From positions 1-40,881 of the forward strand of contig JAUNJY010000038.1 of NCBI GenBank assembly GCA_030535455.1: a stretch of 40,881 nucleotides of DNA, written 5' to 3'. The notes below the pieces were generated by a model. It saw only the letters and a program-made list of their open reading frames with translations, ran no database searches and was not told the DNA's origin. Made by a program: the position numbers and the translations under genes. Positions 8,311 to 17,532 of the stretch are shown here, one piece after another. Position 1 is the stretch's first letter. Each line of letters starts with the position of its first letter. This stretch comes from a bacterium (lineage in GTDB: Bacteria; Bacillota; Clostridia; Lachnospirales; Lachnospiraceae).

Positions 8311-9894
8311 ATGAGAGAATATTTTGGAAATATGTTATCTAGATTAAAAGAACGTAAATTAGGGATGGTATTCCTTACACTTCAATTAATTGCTTCTGTT
8401 GCAATTGTAATCTTAGTAGAACGACTTCATATGTTAAAACCCGTATTTTTAGGGGCAATAATTGGAGGAGTAGCAGTACTGTTCTTATTAATGGTGATTG
8501 GAAACGGCGCAAAGAGTAAGTTTCACATTTGTGCAAAAGTAATTTCTGCATTGTTAATTATTGTATATGGCTTTGGTGCGTACTATTTATATGTTGCAAG
8601 AGATGCAGCAGGAAAAGTAACTGATGTTAATATACAGACAGAAAAAGTATCAATCTATGTACTGAAAACAAACGAAGCAGAGACAATCAACGATGTTGTG
8701 GATGGTACATTTGCAGTATTTAATGTAAGCGGTTCATCTAATAAGATCGATGAAACAATTGCTTCTGTAAATGCACATGTTAATAAAGAGATTGCAACGA
8801 AAGAATTTTCAGATGCAGTGTCAGCAGCAAAAGCATTGTATGAAAAAGAAGTGGATGCAATCATTATGGATGAGTCATATGTACAGATGATTGAGGATAA
8901 CAAGACATACAAAGATTTTGAAACAGAAACAAAGGTTCTTGAAAGTTATGAACATAAGACAACTTTACAAAACCTAAATGCAGTATCTGATGTAACAGAA
9001 AAACCATTTAGTGTATTTATTTCTGGTATCGATACATTTGGTGATGTAAATAAGAAGAGTCGTAGTGATGTTAATATGACAGCTACAATCAATCCTAAGA
9101 CAAAACAAATCCTTCTTACTAGTACTCCTAGAGATTACTATGTTGAAACTACAGTTTCAAATGGACAAAAAGATAAACTTACTCATGCAGGGTTATATGG
9201 TATTGAATGTTCAATCGGAACGTTAGAAAAATTATACAACATGCAGATTAACTACAATGTACGAGTGAACTTCTCTGGATTTGAAGATATCGTAGATGCA
9301 TTGGGTGGAATTACAGTTCATTCTGATTATGACTTTACATCAGATCAAGGCCCAGCATTTGTAAAAGGCGATAATGAAATGAATGGTAAACAAGCATTAG
9401 CATTTGCTCGTGAACGTCATGCATTTGCTGCAGGCGACATTCAAAGAAATAAAGATCAACAATATGTTATGCAAGGAATTATCAACAAAGTATGCTCACC
9501 AACGATCTTAACAAACTTTGCTTCTATCCTTAAGAGTATTGAAGGCAATATGTCTACAAACTTAAAATACGATGACATTGCAGCATTTGTTCAAATGCAG
9601 ATCAATGATGGAGCAAGCTGGGATGTTATTATGATCGGTCTTGATGGTGAAGGCAAGAAATTAACAACTTACAGTGCGCCATCACAAAGTGCTTATGTAA
9701 TGTTACCAAACGAAACAAAAGTTTCTAATGCGACTGCATTGATCAATAAAGTATTAAATGGAGAAGTATTTACTCAAGAGCAAGCAAAAGAAGTAATGAA
9801 GTCATCAACAGTAATTGATGCAACAACTCCTTTAGCAACTACAGAGCCTAGTGCTTCACCAGCTACAGAACCAACTGCTTCACCAAAGAATTAA
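8311..9894 (+). CDS. LytR-CpsA-Psr (LCP) family envelope protein, copy 1
   Basis: LCP proteins transfer lipid-linked teichoic acid or capsule-type polymers onto peptidoglycan outside the membrane. The 527 residues start with three hydrophobic helices (about 18-37, 45-64, 74-95). An extracytoplasmic accessory segment (about 105-235) follows, then the LCP domain (about 250-400). The domain shows SRSDVNMTATINP, LLTSTPRDYYV, VDALGGITV and FARERH with the following GDIQRNKDQQ arginine/aspartate cluster, the catalytic pattern of the family. Three helices plus an accessory domain before LCP recall the CpsA/Cps2A subtype. The C-terminus is a Thr/Ser/Pro/Ala tail. It has its own promoter (8227-8255) and a perfect terminator (9904-9942). 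A close paralogue follows. Confidence 0.93.
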   Translation: MREYFGNMLSRLKERKLGMVFLTLQLIASVAIVILVERLHMLKPVFLGAIIGGVAVLFLLMVIGNGAKSKFHICAKVISALLIIVYGFGAYYLYVARDAAGKVTDVNIQTEKVSIYVLKTNEAETINDVVDGTFAVFNVSGSSNKIDETIASVNAHVNKEIATKEFSDAVSAAKALYEKEVDAIIMDESYVQMIEDNKTYKDFETETKVLESYEHKTTLQNLNAVSDVTEKPFSVFISGIDTFGDVNKKSRSDVNMTATINPKTKQILLTSTPRDYYVETTVSNGQKDKLTHAGLYGIECSIGTLEKLYNMQINYNVRVNFSGFEDIVDALGGITVHSDYDFTSDQGPAFVKGDNEMNGKQALAFARERHAFAAGDIQRNKDQQYVMQGIINKVCSPTILTNFASILKSIEGNMSTNLKYDDIAAFVQMQINDGASWDVIMIGLDGEGKKLTTYSAPSQSAYVMLPNETKVSNATALINKVLNGEVFTQEQAKEVMKSSTVIDATTPLATTEPSASPATEPTASPKN

Positions 9895-9903
9895 GAGCAA
9901 AAT

Positions 9904-9942
9904 AAAAAGCCATTACAAGAAACGTCTTGTAATGGCTTTTTT
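9904..9942 (+). terminator. Intrinsic terminator after LCP copy 1
   Basis: A 17-base perfect stem, 9904-9920 with 9925-9941, closes an AACG tetraloop. The A-run on the left pairs with the T-run on the right, so it can also act on the opposite strand. Confidence 0.92.
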
Positions 9943-9998
9943 CGACTTATAGTAAAAGTGAAATATCTTAATATTTTATTAGGTAATTCTTATTCATA

Positions 9999-10027
9999 TT
10001 GTAAAAGTAAAAAAATGCGAGTAATAT
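9999..10027 (+). promoter_or_regulatory. Probable promoter of the second LCP gene
   Basis: TTGTAA (9999-10004), a 17-base spacer and TAATAT (10022-10027) lie 55 bases before the chosen ATG at 10082, just after the strong terminator of copy 1. Confidence 0.4.
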
Positions 10028-10081
10028 GAAAAATGATAAAGAGTGCTATAAAAATTGTGGAGAAGGAGAAAATACAAAGTT

Positions 10082-11608
10082 ATGGAAGAAAAATTCATAG
10101 ACACGTTAAAAAAACGCAAGGTAGGTATGTCATTATTAGTGCTTCAGCTGGTTGCGTCAGTGGTGGCAATCTGTATTATGGCAAACCTGCATATACTATC
10201 TTATGGGAAGGTAGCAATCGTAGTCTGTGCAGAAGCAGTGCTGTTTGGGGTCGTTGCTTATCTGCATGGTGGTAAGAAAGAAAAAGTATCAATGATAGCA
10301 AAAGTATTGTCAGTTGTGCTGATTCTAGGAAATGTCCTTGTTTCCTTTTACTGTGCAGAGGCACGTGGAACAATAGGAAAAGTGACAGGAAATAATGTAC
10401 AGATTGATCGAGTTTCAATCTACGTACTGAAGGATTCTAATGCAACAACGATTAATGACATTGCAGACGGTACGTTTGGTCTTCTGACGATTGATTCCAC
10501 TGATAAGATTGATGAAACCGTAGCAACGGTAAATAAAAATGTAAATAAGGAAATTAAGACGACAAAGTATACAGATGCAGTATCTGTTGCAAAAGCCTTA
10601 TATGAGAAACAGGCAGATTCCATTATTATGGACGACGCTTATGTCAGCGTAATAGAAGAAGATAATACATATAAAGATTTTTCGGATAAAACAAAAATCT
10701 TATCAACTTACGAACATAGTACCACATTAAAAAATCAGAACGCCGTTTCAGATATTACAGATAAATCATTCAGCGTATTCCTTTCTGGAAATGATACATT
10801 TGGTTCCATAAAGACAAAGAGCCGCTGTGATGTAAATATGATAGTTACGGTAAATCCTAAGACAAAACAAATCCTATTAACAAGTACTCCAAGAGATTAT
10901 TATGTACCAACTACGGTTTCCAATGGCGTAAGGGATAAACTTACCCATGCCGGCAACTCAGGAATTGAGTGTTCTACTGGAACAATAGAAAATCTATATA
11001 ACATAAAGATTAATTACTATGTAAAAGTAAACTTTACCGGATTTAAAGAAATTGTAGATGCCTTAGGCGGAATTACAGTACATTCAGACTTAGACTTTAC
11101 ATCAGAACAGGGTCCTGCTTTTGTAAAAGGGGATAACAAGATGAATGGAAAACAAGCATTGGCATTTGCAAGAGAACGTCATGCATTTAAAGATCAGGAT
11201 TTACAGCGTAATAAGGATCAGCAGTATGTGGTCAAAGGAATTGTAGACAAAGTCTGTTCCCCAGCAATCCTTACTAAGTTTACAGAGGTATTAAAGGGTG
11301 TAGAAGGCAGCATCATTACCAATATGCCATATGATGACATTGCTTCTTTCGTTCAGATGCAATTAAATGATAATGCAAAATGGGATATCATCTCTGTTGG
11401 CCTTACTGGAACAGATGCTACAAAGACAACATTCAGTATGCCTCATAAGAAAGCCTATGTCATGATCCCTGATGATAATCAGGTGAAAAATGCAAAGCAG
11501 CTGATTGAAAAAGTAATGGCAGGTGAAGTGTTTACAGACGAGGAAGCCAAGGCATTTGTGAAAGCCAAGGCTTCACCAGCTCCAACTGCTACAACAGCAG
11601 GAAACTAA
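10082..11608 (+). CDS. LytR-CpsA-Psr (LCP) family envelope protein, copy 2
   Basis: A 508-residue paralogue of the preceding gene with the same plan: three N-terminal membrane helices, an accessory extracytoplasmic segment (KVSIYVL-type start also present here), and an LCP domain with CDVNMIVTVNP, LTSTPRDYYVPT, VDALGGITVHSD and FARERHAFKDQDLQRNKDQQ. The tail ASPAPTATTAGN is short and Pro/Thr-rich. The frame is open upstream to a TTG at 10055, but that codon overlaps the AAGGAG ribosome site. The ATG at 10082 gives an N-terminus (MEEKFIDTLKKRKVGM) that aligns with copy 1. Similarity along the whole length indicates a tandem duplication. Predicted role is attachment of a wall polymer to peptidoglycan; which polymer is unknown. 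Confidence 0.92.
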   Translation: MEEKFIDTLKKRKVGMSLLVLQLVASVVAICIMANLHILSYGKVAIVVCAEAVLFGVVAYLHGGKKEKVSMIAKVLSVVLILGNVLVSFYCAEARGTIGKVTGNNVQIDRVSIYVLKDSNATTINDIADGTFGLLTIDSTDKIDETVATVNKNVNKEIKTTKYTDAVSVAKALYEKQADSIIMDDAYVSVIEEDNTYKDFSDKTKILSTYEHSTTLKNQNAVSDITDKSFSVFLSGNDTFGSIKTKSRCDVNMIVTVNPKTKQILLTSTPRDYYVPTTVSNGVRDKLTHAGNSGIECSTGTIENLYNIKINYYVKVNFTGFKEIVDALGGITVHSDLDFTSEQGPAFVKGDNKMNGKQALAFARERHAFKDQDLQRNKDQQYVVKGIVDKVCSPAILTKFTEVLKGVEGSIITNMPYDDIASFVQMQLNDNAKWDIISVGLTGTDATKTTFSMPHKKAYVMIPDDNQVKNAKQLIEKVMAGEVFTDEEAKAFVKAKASPAPTATTAGN

Positions 11609-11627
11609 AAAAACGTATGCGGACATA

Positions 11628-11656
11628 TTGTTGAACCCCTTGTGAAATGATATAAT
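11628..11656 (+). promoter_or_regulatory. Promoter of the zinc-ribbon protein cluster
   Basis: TTGTTG (11628-11633), a 17-base spacer and a perfect TATAAT (11651-11656), preceded by TGA as an extended -10. It lies just before the first of three adjacent paralogous genes and probably drives all of them. Confidence 0.65.
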
Positions 11657-11687
11657 TTTATTACTGAGTATACGCAGGAGGAGAAGA

Positions 11688-13562
11688 ATGAAGTGTAAAA
11701 ACTGTAATAAAAAGATATTTGGATTTGCAAGGGAGTGTCCGTATTGTAAACATCCAATTGAAAGTAATCCCGATGCGGTTGGGGTATATTTAAATAATGT
11801 AGAAGCAAGAGAAAAACAAAGAAGTGCAAGGAAACGAAGAAAGTCGTTTCCATTGACAAAAAGAACAAAAGGTGCAGTAGCGGCGCTTGTGGGTGCTACC
11901 ATTATATGCACAGTGGTGTTGCATAGGCCTGATGATACGGTTACTATAACGAAAGATACTATTTTTTATCAGAGTCAAGGCCAGCTAATCAGCAAAGATT
12001 TAAACAAAGATGGAGGAGAGGTAGTCGGAAAGATGACTTTTGACACCTCAGAGTATTATTTTTCATCAAATTTAGAAACAGCAATGCTTTATAATGTGGA
12101 AGAGCAAAAAAAACTATATTACGTTAGTGATGTAAAGTATTCGGAAACCGGTGTCTCTTATAGTATCTATGAAAAGAATACGGATAACTGGTCAAAAAAG
12201 CCGAAGGAGCTTGTAACAGATGTAACAATACATACATGGGATGAACATGGAAATCTGTATTATGTATTAAATAATGACGGTAAACTTTATAAATATGATG
12301 GAGAAAACACAGTAAGTGCAGATGTTGGAATTATCTCAGAAATGAAGTACTCAAAAGAGTTAAATGGACTGTTCGTAAGTATTATGCAAATAGATTCAGA
12401 CCAAGTGGTGTCAGGATCACTTTTTGGGCAAGGAGCTGGAAATATGCTTGATGACCTGGATGGGGAACCGCTATATACACAGAAAATAGCCATAATAGAT
12501 ACGGATAGTTTGGTGTTCACTTACCAGCTGGATTTACCAGAGGCGCAGTATCAGATGACAAAAGACTGCACAAAATTATATGTGTTAGAAGACGGCATAT
12601 TAAGTGAGAGGGATTTAAAAGAGCAGACCGAAAAGATAATACAGGCTGGAGTTCAGGAGTTTAGTATGACATATGATGGAACTACCGATGTGTTATATTA
12701 TATTCAGTATAATCTCGAAAGAAAAGTAGCATATGAGCTGTACCAAGATCCATTATTAGAGCAGGATGAAAGAACAAGTAAGGATAAGGTACTAATGGAT
12801 ATAGAAAAACCAGGTGAAAAGATGGAACGTATAAACCGGGAGTCGTTTCGAGATACTTTGAAAAATACTACAGTCTGTTTGCATAAAGGAGCACTATATA
12901 GTTATCAATCTGGTAAGAAGACGTTAATTAGCTCAGATGTTGCTATGTACAGTTATGGTTACTACCAAGGCTCCAAAATAATGCCGATCGTTTACAAGTC
13001 ACAAGATATTAATTGGAATAGATTTGTTATTTTGAGGGATGTGGAAAGTGTAAACCAGATTCAAATCGGTGACTATAGCAGTTATGAGGATGAGACGGAT
13101 TATTCCACATGCATAACCAGTTGGTATCTAACGGATCATGATAGTAACCAAACTGAAATGTGTGAGACAATGGTAGCATATTCAAGTGAGGAGTATGTTG
13201 TTCAAGACTCTAAACTGGTACAAGTGGATGATGATACCGAGTTCCTTTGTTATGATTCGATTAAGAAAGTTGGAGAACTTACTTACTATGTGGCTAAAGG
13301 TGAGACATATACACTGTATTGCAAAGATAAGCAAGGAAATGTAGAAGAAGTTGCAAGTGATATAATGGCTTTTCAAGTGCTTGATGATGAAAGAGTCTTG
13401 ATATTAAATGGCTATGAAGATGGTGAAGAAAAGACATGTTATCTCATTGGACAGTCAGGGATGCAGATGGAGGTAGCAGAAGAAGCAGAAAGGATTTTGG
13501 GGAATTCGGATTTGTTATGGGTGTCTCCATCAGTTTTTGATGAAAATAATATAAATTATTAG
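11688..13562 (+). CDS. Zinc-ribbon, single-membrane-helix, large ectodomain protein, copy 1
   Basis: A 624-residue protein I cannot name. Residues 1-20 form a zinc ribbon (Cys 3, 6, 17, 20: CKNC and CPYC). A basic linker follows, then one membrane helix at about 62-79 and a long exterior region rich in short beta-type segments (LYYV, LYKYDGENT, DVLYYIQY). The basic stretch before the helix predicts a cytoplasmic zinc ribbon and an extracytoplasmic C-terminal part. A conserved block near residue 354 (QDP, acidic residues, then an Arg-rich helix and LYSYQSGKK) recurs in the next two genes. A propeller-like ectodomain is possible but only inferred. The ATG has AGGAGGAG upstream and follows a strong promoter at 11628-11656. 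Confidence 0.75.
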   Translation: MKCKNCNKKIFGFARECPYCKHPIESNPDAVGVYLNNVEAREKQRSARKRRKSFPLTKRTKGAVAALVGATIICTVVLHRPDDTVTITKDTIFYQSQGQLISKDLNKDGGEVVGKMTFDTSEYYFSSNLETAMLYNVEEQKKLYYVSDVKYSETGVSYSIYEKNTDNWSKKPKELVTDVTIHTWDEHGNLYYVLNNDGKLYKYDGENTVSADVGIISEMKYSKELNGLFVSIMQIDSDQVVSGSLFGQGAGNMLDDLDGEPLYTQKIAIIDTDSLVFTYQLDLPEAQYQMTKDCTKLYVLEDGILSERDLKEQTEKIIQAGVQEFSMTYDGTTDVLYYIQYNLERKVAYELYQDPLLEQDERTSKDKVLMDIEKPGEKMERINRESFRDTLKNTTVCLHKGALYSYQSGKKTLISSDVAMYSYGYYQGSKIMPIVYKSQDINWNRFVILRDVESVNQIQIGDYSSYEDETDYSTCITSWYLTDHDSNQTEMCETMVAYSSEEYVVQDSKLVQVDDDTEFLCYDSIKKVGELTYYVAKGETYTLYCKDKQGNVEEVASDIMAFQVLDDERVLILNGYEDGEEKTCYLIGQSGMQMEVAEEAERILGNSDLLWVSPSVFDENNINY

Positions 13563-13585
13563 TCTCTTTAAAGGCGGGGATTAGG

Positions 13586-15442
13586 GTGCGGTGTAGAAAG
13601 TGTAAAAAGAAGATTTCGGAATATGCAAAAGAGTGCCCATACTGCAATACATTAGTAAAAAAAGATGAAACAGCCGTAAATTCCTATATAGCTCTTGTGG
13701 AAAACCAGGCCAAAGGGAAAGAGAATGGCGCAAAAGAAAAGGAAAGAATCAGAATTCGTAAATCCATATGGTTTGCGATAATTTCTGGTATTTTCCTTTT
13801 CTTTTTAATAGCAGGTATTTTACGATATTATCGCTATCAATGGAAGATTACAGAGGATACGGTATTTTATGAGAAAGACAATAAGCTCATTGCCAAGAAT
13901 ATAATTACAAATGAAACAAAAGAGGTTGCCAATCTGAACTTTGACCAGCAGGCATACCGGGGCATTACCCATCTTCAGGAGTCGTTTGTATCCTATAAGG
14001 AAAAGTCTCATGAGTTGTATTTTGTAAATGACATTGAAAATAAATTAAACAGAGACATCTATTCCGTTTATAAACAAGACACTAATGACTGGTCGACCAA
14101 TGCAAAATGCGTAGATCAAAACATTGTGCTCCATACATGGAGTGAGGATGGAAGCTTATTTTATATGAAGGTAGCCCAGGATACGTTATATAAGTATAAT
14201 GGCCATAAGATTGAACAGATTGCCATTAAGAACATCGATACCATTACATATGTAGCTGCACTACACTGTATTCTAGTGACACAAAATAATAGTGATGTAG
14301 AGGATGAGTATTCCTTTGAGGACAGTTATCCTACAGAAGGAAAAGTAGTAGGGAGGAATAAGTTCTATCTGGTTAATGTGGAAACGTTGGATATAGAGGA
14401 CCTTGGAGTAATGCCTGAGGGAGAGTATGCCTTTACTTCGGATTATCGCCATTTATATATGCTAAAAGAAAACCAGATTTTTGATTATGATTTGGAGGAA
14501 AAGACTAGTTCTCTTTTTATGAATAATGTATATGATTTTGAACTGGTGACCAACAAGGGGAAGGACCGGCTGTATTATATTACCTATACGCTGCAAAAAA
14601 GGACGTTGTATTCTTGCTATAAGGATCCGTATAGTGAGAAGGATAAACAAGTAGAAAAAAGCAATGCTTTAAAGAAAAAGGAAAGCAGTGAAGAGAAGCG
14701 GTTACGTCAAAACAGGGAACAGTTCCGAGAGGAGCTGCGGACGCAGACCATAGGTGAATATTCAGGCAGTCTATATTATTTTGAAGATGGAAAGAGCGAG
14801 AAAGTAGCTGATGGAATTGGTGGATTTGAAGCAACCGAACAGTCTGAAACGGATAAAGTCATAGTTTATAAGACTGGAAAGATTGAATGGACAGGTTATG
14901 TGATTGAAAAGGATGTATATTCGGATGCTCAGCGAAGTCTGGCATCATTAAGTGAAATGGAGTATGAACAGGATAGCAGCAATCAGTTTACCTATGTCCA
15001 GCTGGCAGAATATACTGAGCTTGGGAAAGAACCTACATTATATGAATGTGTCAAGGGAAAGGCAACAGATGATTATCTGGTAGAGGATGGCCAGATTGAG
15101 AAGTATGAAGAAATAAAAGAGAAGTACTATTTTGTTCCAGATTCCTATCAAAAAAAGAAGGATGCGGAATATCAGGTTGTGGTGAAGAGTGATAAGACAG
15201 GGAATTTGTATGGGAATGTATCCGGTAAGCAGCAAGCCTGTTTGCTTACCAATATCATTGAATACTATACAAAGGAAGATGGACATGCAATTGTTATTCA
15301 AGAAGGTGAAAGTTCAGAGTGGACCATGTATCGCATTGATGTGGCAGGTAATAAACAGGTAATCGATGAAAATGTGGATGGAATATTTGCTGATAATATA
15401 TGGTTGCTAAATGAAGAAATAGGTACATTATTGGAGGATTAG
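13586..15442 (+). CDS. Zinc-ribbon, single-membrane-helix, large ectodomain protein, copy 2
   Basis: A 618-residue paralogue of the preceding gene: Cys 3, 6, 17 and 20 (CRKC, CPYC), charged linker, membrane helix at about 61-79 and a large ectodomain. The conserved block is KDPYSEKDKQVEKSNALKKK around 346-365, followed by a charged helix and SLYYFEDGKS. The start is GTG, supported by AAGGCGGGG just upstream and by alignment with the ATG of copy 3. It begins 23 bases after copy 1 and ends 3 bases before copy 3, so the three are one transcription unit. Function unknown. A cytoplasmic metal-binding ribbon joined to an outside domain suggests sensing or anchoring, as inference only. Confidence 0.75.
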   Translation: MRCRKCKKKISEYAKECPYCNTLVKKDETAVNSYIALVENQAKGKENGAKEKERIRIRKSIWFAIISGIFLFFLIAGILRYYRYQWKITEDTVFYEKDNKLIAKNIITNETKEVANLNFDQQAYRGITHLQESFVSYKEKSHELYFVNDIENKLNRDIYSVYKQDTNDWSTNAKCVDQNIVLHTWSEDGSLFYMKVAQDTLYKYNGHKIEQIAIKNIDTITYVAALHCILVTQNNSDVEDEYSFEDSYPTEGKVVGRNKFYLVNVETLDIEDLGVMPEGEYAFTSDYRHLYMLKENQIFDYDLEEKTSSLFMNNVYDFELVTNKGKDRLYYITYTLQKRTLYSCYKDPYSEKDKQVEKSNALKKKESSEEKRLRQNREQFREELRTQTIGEYSGSLYYFEDGKSEKVADGIGGFEATEQSETDKVIVYKTGKIEWTGYVIEKDVYSDAQRSLASLSEMEYEQDSSNQFTYVQLAEYTELGKEPTLYECVKGKATDDYLVEDGQIEKYEEIKEKYYFVPDSYQKKKDAEYQVVVKSDKTGNLYGNVSGKQQACLLTNIIEYYTKEDGHAIVIQEGESSEWTMYRIDVAGNKQVIDENVDGIFADNIWLLNEEIGTLLED

Positions 15443-15445
15443 GAG

Positions 15446-16897
15446 ATGCGTTGTAGACGGTGTAGAAGAAAGATATCTCAATATGCAAAAGAATGTCCAT
15501 ATTGCAAAGAACAAGTGAGTGTTGATCCTTTGAAGATTAAACAGTATATGGATCAGCTTCAGCAGCCGCTAGACCAGACGAGAGGCAGAAAGAACAGTTA
15601 TTTGAAAAGTCTTGTCTGTTTGGTCAGTCTTTTATTCGTCCTGCTGCTGGTAAGTGGAAGTGGCACAAGGACATGGGATAGCCTGGTCTATAGAAAAGAT
15701 GACAGCCTGCCTGTAAATGAGCTAGACCAAAAAGAGAATGGTTCAGAGGTTAAAGTGTTATTTAACAATGAGAATAATGAAACCTTATATTTTGCTACAA
15801 ATATCGATAAACAGCCAATTAGTTCTTATCAGATTTATGAACAGAACACAAAGGATTGGAAAGAAGCGCCTAAGTTAGTAGCAGAACATGTCAGACTTTG
15901 TACAAGAGATGCAAAGGAGAACCTATATTATGTTACCGATGAGGATGCATATTTATATAAATACGATGGGAAAAACACGAAAAGGCTTTTGCTTCCGTTT
16001 ATCAGCCAGCTTCAGTACGTGAACGAGGACAATCGGCTGCTTGTAATCTGCAAGACAGATCATGAGAATGGGGTACAGAAGGATGGCAGTTATGAGCGGC
16101 CATTAGAAGAGGAATGGATGAATTCGGACAGGACAGTGAATTCCTTATATCATGTTATGCCAGATACTTTTACAGAACAATGTATCGTGGAAGATCTGGG
16201 GGAACAATATAAAGTATCAGAAACCTATCATTGCGTCTACTACTTACAGAATAACCGATTATTTCAATGTAAGACAGAAAATGAGGAGGCCGTCATCTTT
16301 AAGACCAATGTCAGTGACTTTGCATTGATGACGGTTGAAGAGACAGAGGCATTATACTATGTTCAATATCAATTAACAGAAAGAAGATACTATGATTATG
16401 TGAAAGACCCTTATCAGGCAGCAGATGACCAGGTAGAGGAAAGTGTGGCATTAAGCAAGAAGGAGACAAAAAAGGAATATGAAGAGAGGCAAATGCGTAA
16501 TGAGCTTCGATTGGAGCTGCTTAATCAAGTTGCCTATACATATAAGGGGACACTTCATTGTTATGCAAAAGGAAAAGACAAAGCATATAAAGAGAATGTA
16601 AGCGGCTTGTCAGAAGCAAAGAAGGACAACACCCTTTCAATATATAAATCAAAGGAATTTTCCGGTGATTATGTCATACCAAAAGAGGGTGGCCGAGAGA
16701 TTGTTGACCAGCTTGCAATGTATTTTTCAGAACCGGTAAAACAGCAGGAAGGAGAGAATTATTATACGGCTGCCCTGTATGACTATAATGAACAGACCAA
16801 TGCTATCCCGATTCCTCGCACAGTGCTTATTATGTATGAACCAACCTTATATGAAATAATTGATGGTGAAATGACAAAGTCAAAGAGAAGGACGTAG
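15446..16897 (+). CDS. Zinc-ribbon, single-membrane-helix protein, copy 3 (shorter C-terminus)
   Basis: The third member of the tandem family, 483 residues, with Cys 3, 6, 17 and 20 (CRRC, CPYC), a membrane helix at about 54-71 and the conserved KDPYQAADDQVEESVALSKK block at about 320-339. The first 60 bases are close to those of copy 2 at nucleotide level, pointing to a recent duplication. The protein stops after TLYEIIDGE. In copies 1 and 2 the corresponding region (copy 2: TLYECVKGK) continues for more than 100 further residues, so the C-terminal part is missing. No homologous remnant is visible in the other frames after the stop. The ATG has TTGGAGG eight bases upstream. Confidence 0.72.
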   Translation: MRCRRCRRKISQYAKECPYCKEQVSVDPLKIKQYMDQLQQPLDQTRGRKNSYLKSLVCLVSLLFVLLLVSGSGTRTWDSLVYRKDDSLPVNELDQKENGSEVKVLFNNENNETLYFATNIDKQPISSYQIYEQNTKDWKEAPKLVAEHVRLCTRDAKENLYYVTDEDAYLYKYDGKNTKRLLLPFISQLQYVNEDNRLLVICKTDHENGVQKDGSYERPLEEEWMNSDRTVNSLYHVMPDTFTEQCIVEDLGEQYKVSETYHCVYYLQNNRLFQCKTENEEAVIFKTNVSDFALMTVEETEALYYVQYQLTERRYYDYVKDPYQAADDQVEESVALSKKETKKEYEERQMRNELRLELLNQVAYTYKGTLHCYAKGKDKAYKENVSGLSEAKKDNTLSIYKSKEFSGDYVIPKEGGREIVDQLAMYFSEPVKQQEGENYYTAALYDYNEQTNAIPIPRTVLIMYEPTLYEIIDGEMTKSKRRT

Positions 16898-16905
16898 TCA
16901 ATCTA

Positions 16906-16954
16906 TTGGCTCGAAAAAAGTATTATTGTATAATAAGGCTAGTTGGGTTATAAT
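16906..16954 (+). promoter_or_regulatory. Two overlapping promoters before def
   Basis: First: TTGGCT (16906-16911), 17 bases, TATAAT (16929-16934). Second: TTGTAT (16926-16931), 17 bases, TATAAT (16949-16954). Both have ideal spacing and read toward def. This is the likely main start for the translation and ribosome-maturation genes that follow. Confidence 0.65.
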
Positions 16955-17024
16955 AAAAACTATATGGGAAAAAATCAGTAGGTTCCCGAATGAGCATTAA
17001 AGCATTGAAAGTGAGGATAAATTT

Positions 17025-17507
17025 ATGGCATTACGTAACATAAGAACTATTGGTGATAGTGTTTTAAATAAAAGAGCAAGAGAAGTGGAAGATGTAGATC
17101 AACATATCGAAATCTTAATCGAAGATATGCTTGATACAATGTATGAAGCACAAGGCGTTGGCCTTGCAGCACCTCAAGTTGGCATCTTAAAAAGAATCGT
17201 AGTAATCGACGTATCACCAGAAGGTGATGACCCAATCATCTTAATCAATCCAGAAATCATTGAACAAGATGGAGAGCAAGAAGGTTCTGAAGGCTGTCTT
17301 AGTGTACCAGGAAAAGTTGGTATCGTGAAACGTCCTAACCACGTAAAAGTTAGAGCATTTGATATGGATATGAATGAATTTGAGATTGAAGGTACAGAAT
17401 TATTAGCAAGAGCATTCTGCCATGAAATCGATCACTTAGATGGACATTTATATGTAGAACATTTAGAAGGTCAATTAATGGATGTTGACCAATTAGATGA
17501 AGAATAA
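17025..17507 (+). CDS. def: Peptide deformylase
   Basis: Removes the formyl group from the N-terminal formyl-Met of nascent proteins in the cytoplasm. The 160 residues contain all three signature motifs: [10 protein letters not shown] at 44-53, EGCLSVPG with metal ligand Cys91, and HEIDHLDG with His133, Glu134 and His137. No C-terminal extension. It is preceded by two promoters and followed by fmt, the enzyme that adds the formyl group. This is the usual pairing. Confidence 0.97.
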   Translation: MALRNIRTIGDSVLNKRAREVEDVDQHIEILIEDMLDTMYEAQGVGLAAPQVGILKRIVVIDVSPEGDDPIILINPEIIEQDGEQEGSEGCLSVPGKVGIVKRPNHVKVRAFDMDMNEFEIEGTELLARAFCHEIDHLDGHLYVEHLEGQLMDVDQLDEE

Positions 17508-17532
17508 GTCACGTCAGTTCGTGAACATTTGG

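Noticed and set aside
10033-10275. Open frame of 80 codons overlapping the start of LCP copy 2
   Set aside because: Other frame of the LCP gene; the LCP frame aligns with copy 1 and has the ribosome site.
11688-16897. Composite transposon or IS from the tandem similar genes
   Set aside because: No transposase, terminal repeats or target duplications; similarity is limited to coding paralogues.
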